A stretch of DNA of 8,218 nt from a bacterium. Lineage in GTDB: Bacteria > Vulcanimicrobiota > Xenobia > RGZZ01. The stretch spans positions 1 through 8,218 of the forward strand of contig JAJXVI010000079.1 in assembly GCA_021782195.1 (NCBI GenBank). The letters are read 5' to 3'. Of the stretch, positions 5,580-8,218 are shown piece after piece; positions within the stretch are counted from its first letter, which is position 1; the number at the start of each line of letters is the position of its first letter. The position numbers and the translations under genes were made by a program. A model generated the notes under the pieces. It had not been told where the DNA came from, did no database searches, and saw nothing but the letters and a program-made list of their open reading frames with translations.

Positions 5580-6887
5580 ATGACGACCCTGGAGACCCCA
5601 GAACAGCATTCAGACCCCATCGAATGGCTCCTCGAGAGCACGGAACAGGTTGCTGAGCCTCGCCACGCGCCGGCGTGGATCTTTGCCATCACAAACCTCC
5701 CTTTCGGGGTTTCGGGGTCGTTTACTGCGGTTGCCATGCCTTTCTTCCTCAACAGGGTGCACCTGCCGCTGGGAGACATCGCACAGATCAGCGCGTTGAT
5801 CATGATTCCGGCGTGGCTGCAGTTCCTCTGGGCCCCCATCATCGACCTGTGGATCCGCAGGCGGCTCTGGCTCGTACTGATGTCGGTGATCGGAGGGGTC
5901 CTGCTGGGCGCCGCGATGCTGTTGCCTCTCCCCTCCCATCTTCTCGAGTACAAGATTCTGCTCCTCACCGGCTCGATCTTCAGCGGACTTGTCGGCTCCT
6001 GCAACGGCGCACTCGTATCCACGGTGCTGCCCGACCGCTATCGCGGACAGGCCGCGGGCTGGGTCAACGCTGGCAACCTGGGGGCGGGCGTTCTCGGGGG
6101 AGGCGTCGTGCTCTCACTGGCGCGGTATTCAGTGCACGCCGCGGCACTGGGCGTCACCCTGATGGTCATCCTTCCATCGCTGGTCGCACTGCTGATTCCA
6201 GAGCCCGAGCCATCTCATGAACCGCTCGGCACGCATCTTGGTGCCATGGTCAAGGACATCTACGACGCCGTACGCGCCCCATCAGGATGGACCGGCCTGA
6301 TTCTCTGCATGTCGCCGGTGGGAACCGTCGCGCTGAACAATCTGTTCTCTGGAATGGGGAACGACTACCACGTGGGTTCCGCCACCATCGAGTGGTTGAA
6401 CGGCTATGGCGGCGGCTTCATCACCGCCTTCGGTTCGCTCGTCGCGGGATTTCTGCTCGACCGTATCAACCGACGCACCGCGTACCTTGCCACCGGCGTG
6501 CTCTCGGCGCTGGCCGCCCTGGGCATGGCGATGGGAAGACTCGACGAGCAGACCTTCGTAATCGGCTGCGTCTTCTACATGTTCGTGACCGGGCTTGCCT
6601 TCGCCGCCTTCTCTGCGTTTGTCTATGAAATCGTGGGCACCGCGGGGAAGACCGCGGGCACGCTGTATTCAGTGTTTCCCGCCGCCGGCAACTTCGCTAT
6701 CTGGTACGTCATCAAGTTCGACGGCTGGGGACACGACGCGTGGGGACCGCGCGGCATGCTTCTGACCGACGCTGCCCTCAACCTGGCAGGCGTGGCTGCA
6801 CTGATGGTGCTGTTCCGCGTGCTCCGTCTGGAAGCACGCGTCGACCGGGACGCAGAGATCGCGGAGGGGATTCCCGAGGTCGCGTGA
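5580..6887 (+). CDS. AmpG/PAT-family-like MFS transporter
   Basis: A 435-residue inner-membrane protein: a hydrophilic N-terminus of about 30 residues, then about twelve hydrophobic segments. NLPFGVSGSFTAVAMPFFLNR (39-59) followed by ISALIMIPAWLQFLWAP (70-86) and IIDLW (87-91) resembles the start of AmpG-type proteins in the PAT (peptide / acetyl-CoA transporter) branch of the MFS, where helix 1 is followed by a W-(S/A)-P-x-x-D motif. AmpG imports anhydro-muropeptides, and other PAT members carry acetyl-CoA. Here the group assignment is moderate and the substrate unknown. FLLDRINRR (291-299) is the motif-A counterpart in the second half. The ATG at 5580 is preceded by AGGAAGGGG at 5570-5578. 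The 87-base gap upstream contains nothing I can name. The gene converges with the DUF3298-type gene downstream. Confidence 0.75.
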   Translation: MTTLETPEQHSDPIEWLLESTEQVAEPRHAPAWIFAITNLPFGVSGSFTAVAMPFFLNRVHLPLGDIAQISALIMIPAWLQFLWAPIIDLWIRRRLWLVLMSVIGGVLLGAAMLLPLPSHLLEYKILLLTGSIFSGLVGSCNGALVSTVLPDRYRGQAAGWVNAGNLGAGVLGGGVVLSLARYSVHAAALGVTLMVILPSLVALLIPEPEPSHEPLGTHLGAMVKDIYDAVRAPSGWTGLILCMSPVGTVALNNLFSGMGNDYHVGSATIEWLNGYGGGFITAFGSLVAGFLLDRINRRTAYLATGVLSALAALGMAMGRLDEQTFVIGCVFYMFVTGLAFAAFSAFVYEIVGTAGKTAGTLYSVFPAAGNFAIWYVIKFDGWGHDAWGPRGMLLTDAALNLAGVAALMVLFRVLRLEARVDRDAEIAEGIPEVA

Positions 6888-6926
6888 CCCGAGAACGTGC
6901 GCCCTGCTCGTCGCAAGAACCTCAAA

Positions 6927-6958
6927 CAGGCGTCTCTCGACCGTCGAGATGGCGCCTG
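6927..6958. terminator. imperfect hairpin in the convergent intergenic region
   Basis: CAGGCG (6927-6932) pairs with CGCCTG (6953-6958), and inside it TCTCGA (6935-6940) pairs with TCGAGA (6944-6949) around a CCG loop; small unpaired bases separate the two stems. It lies 39 bases after the AmpG-like stop. Read on the - strand it is followed by TTTGAGG, a weak T-rich tail, so it may serve either gene. There is no proper T-tract on the + strand. Confidence 0.4.
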
Positions 6959-7004
6959 TCGGGTAGAAAGCACTGCCACAGTGTGAAAGCACGCGTACTG
7001 GGAA

Positions 7005-7021
7005 GTGCTCGCGCCGAGCAC
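7005..7021. terminator. 7-bp perfect hairpin after the DUF3298-type gene
   Basis: GTGCTCG (7005-7011) and CGAGCAC (7015-7021) form an exact inverted repeat around a CGC loop, 22 bases beyond the stop of the - strand gene. It could end transcription from the - strand, but no T-run follows on either strand, so its efficiency is doubtful. A smaller CACTG/CAGTG hairpin lies at 6971-6983. Confidence 0.4.
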
Positions 7022-7043
7022 GAGAGAAAACCCTGCGAGCAGG

Positions 7044-7859
7044 TCAGGGCTGAGGATGCTTCGCGAGCGCGGCCGTTGCGAGGGGCATCACTGCGCTGTC
7101 TGGACGCAGCATGGACTGCAACGCTGACCATGGAACCGTGACCTCGGGAGTGCCAGAGGCGTAGCTGTCAACCTGGTACTGCTGAAAAGTAAACTTCAGG
7201 CCTTCGGGGGTGGGTGTGAAAGCGGAAAAGTTCTCGGCCTGAGGGGCGGCGCCCTGGCGCACCCAGCCCATGTCGCGGCTGGAGTCTTGTCTGGAGAGAG
7301 ACTCGATGGCCGACTTCGAGATGGTTCCGAGATAGTCGCTCCCCTGCTTGAACAGATCCCCCAGGTTCAGTTCACGGCCTTCCTTGCGATCGTAGAGCAC
7401 CGTGGAGATCCCGGAGAGCGGATGCGCACCTCCCGTGAATTCGGAGCTGACGATCTGCAGGCCGAGAAGGCGATCGTTCTGGAACGTCGTGCGATAGCCT
7501 TCCCAGACCCCACCTTTCATCTCGTCGGGAAGAAGCGGGCGCTCGTACTCTCCTCGGAAAGCGTTCAACTCCCGCGTGGCGCAGGCGGACAGGCGATCGC
7601 TGAGCGCCTCGCTGCCCTTCTCGTTGAGCGGATCGAGAACCTGCGGAACTGACATGTCTACCGAGAAGGTAGGACCTTCCTCCTTGATGGTGCGGGCCCA
7701 GACCGTGGGGGCAGGCGGAGCGGCGGCGGACGATGGCGCGAAGTGATCCGTGGAAGCGGCCGGGGACGCGGCCGGGGACGTCTGCGAAGGGGACGGCGCC
7801 GCAGGCGGAGCGGCCGGCGTGGAAGCAACTTTCGGATTCGACGGGACAATTGGATTCAT
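7044..7859 (-). CDS. DUF4163/DUF3298-type protein with Pro/Ala-rich N-terminus
   Basis: A 271-residue protein of unknown function. Residues about 1-55 are low-complexity Pro/Ala/Ser. From about 57 it follows the two-part pattern of DUF4163 plus DUF3298, as found in RsiV and the N-terminal part of PdaC: FTGGAHP (141-147) with the characteristic GGAHP, then GRELNLGDLF (161-170), then a DUF3298-like end, PTPEGLKFTFQQYQVDSYAS (216-235) and VTVPWSAL (240-247). These domains usually sit outside the cytoplasm. Here no signal peptide, lipobox or membrane segment is seen, and the frame upstream of the ATG meets a stop at 7890-7892 with no hydrophobic stretch, so a missed leader is unlikely. GGAGG (7870-7874, - strand) lies ten bases before the ATG. 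A TACACT sequence at 7896-7901 (- strand) is a possible but weak -10 element. Its orientation separates it from the cassette, and no shared role is shown. Confidence 0.8.
   Translation of the reverse strand: MNPIVPSNPKVASTPAAPPAAPSPSQTSPAASPAASTDHFAPSSAAAPPAPTVWARTIKEEGPTFSVDMSVPQVLDPLNEKGSEALSDRLSACATRELNAFRGEYERPLLPDEMKGGVWEGYRTTFQNDRLLGLQIVSSEFTGGAHPLSGISTVLYDRKEGRELNLGDLFKQGSDYLGTISKSAIESLSRQDSSRDMGWVRQGAAPQAENFSAFTPTPEGLKFTFQQYQVDSYASGTPEVTVPWSALQSMLRPDSAVMPLATAALAKHPQP
7756..7779 (-). repeat. 12-bp tandem duplication in the Pro/Ala-rich segment
   Basis: GCGGCCGGGGAC occurs twice in direct succession (7756-7767 and 7768-7779, + strand reading). It falls inside the low-complexity N-terminus of the DUF3298-type protein, where it yields the repeated SPAA residues. 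It is another in-frame expansion. Confidence 0.85.
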
Positions 7860-8218
7860 GGCGTTCGATCCTCCAACATTTTCCGAGTCTCACGCAGTGT
7901 ACCGATCAGTGCTGAAAAAAGCCTTGAAACTCGCTTGCACCTGCTCAATTGTCAGCCCCAGATACCGCCGAGAACAAGTTCTCCCCGTAAGGATGCCGTG
8001 CTGTCACCGTAAACGATACGTTTTCGGCAGCAGCACCGCACCCCGGTCTCCCCTGCGTTGAAGCCAGGCTGACGAATCTCTTCAAGCCTGCCCCTGGCGG
8101 GGGTCGAGGCGGGAGAGCGTGTCCGTCGGGAAGAGGTCGGGACACCTCCCCGCTACGTACGCAAACGCCTTGCATGTCACGGTCGACCAGACTTCCGACG
8201 GCGTCACTCGGTAAGGCG
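7860..8218. other. 359-base region without a supported gene
   Basis: No frame here has recognisable protein features. The longest candidate (a 76-codon frame on the - strand, 7945-8175) is compositionally odd and resembles nothing I know. The part next to 7859 should hold the promoter of the - strand gene, though no convincing -35/-10 pair is visible. Overlapping inverted repeats sit at 8058-8110: TTGAAG (8058-8063) with CTTCAA (8080-8085), CAGGCT (8065-8070) with AGCCTG (8085-8090), and CCCC/GGGG (8091-8094 / 8099-8102). They could form alternative stems, perhaps a terminator or leader structure, but this is weak. Confidence 0.5.

Noticed and set aside
7945..8175. Small - strand gene of 76 codons
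   Set aside because: No clear ribosome site, no recognisable motif, and a composition that fits random GC-rich sequence.

Overview
This is a GC-rich bacterial window with six confidently called genes on the + strand, one on the - strand, and possibly the last codons of an upstream gene at the left edge. No ribosomal, tRNA, phage or transposon sequence is visible. The lineage cannot be fixed from this sequence. High GC and an AmpG/PAT-like transporter would suit a Gram-negative or an uncultured phylum, but that is inference.

Positions 60-4250 hold a tightly packed cassette that looks like a complete, rearranged relative of the Dlt (D-alanylation of teichoic acid) pathway. It starts with a DltC-like carrier protein (60-335). 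A DltA-like amino-acid adenylating enzyme follows (332-1912, ATGA overlap). Next is one polypeptide that joins an SGNH/GDSL-type domain to a DltB-like MBOAT acyltransferase (1909-4131, GTGA overlap). Last is a 45-residue single-pass membrane microprotein (4113-4250) that ends in FVYSNF. This ending fits the C-terminal FxYxxF 'acyl shuttle' hexapeptide of DltX, whose tyrosine carries the acyl group between the MBOAT and the extracytoplasmic transferase. The inferred route is: the ligase loads an amino acid on the carrier; the MBOAT moves it across the membrane to the microprotein tyrosine; the fused SGNH domain passes it to an unknown envelope polymer. The fusion of MBOAT and SGNH, with the shuttle kept as a separate microprotein at the end of the operon, is the main novelty.

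Positions 4311-6887 encode two 12-TM-type transporters in the same direction: a general MFS protein, then an AmpG/PAT-family-like protein. They may be co-transcribed with the cassette (gaps of 60 and 87 bases), but no functional link is shown.

Positions 6888-7043 are a convergent intergenic region with three small hairpins. The opposite-strand gene (7044-7859) encodes a DUF4163/DUF3298-type protein with a Pro/Ala-rich N-terminus and no visible signal peptide. Positions 7860-8218 hold no gene I can support.

Short tandem repeats recur: 24 bp inside the ligase gene, 13 bp across the microprotein stop codon, and 12 bp in the Pro/Ala-rich segment. They suggest local expansion by replication slippage.
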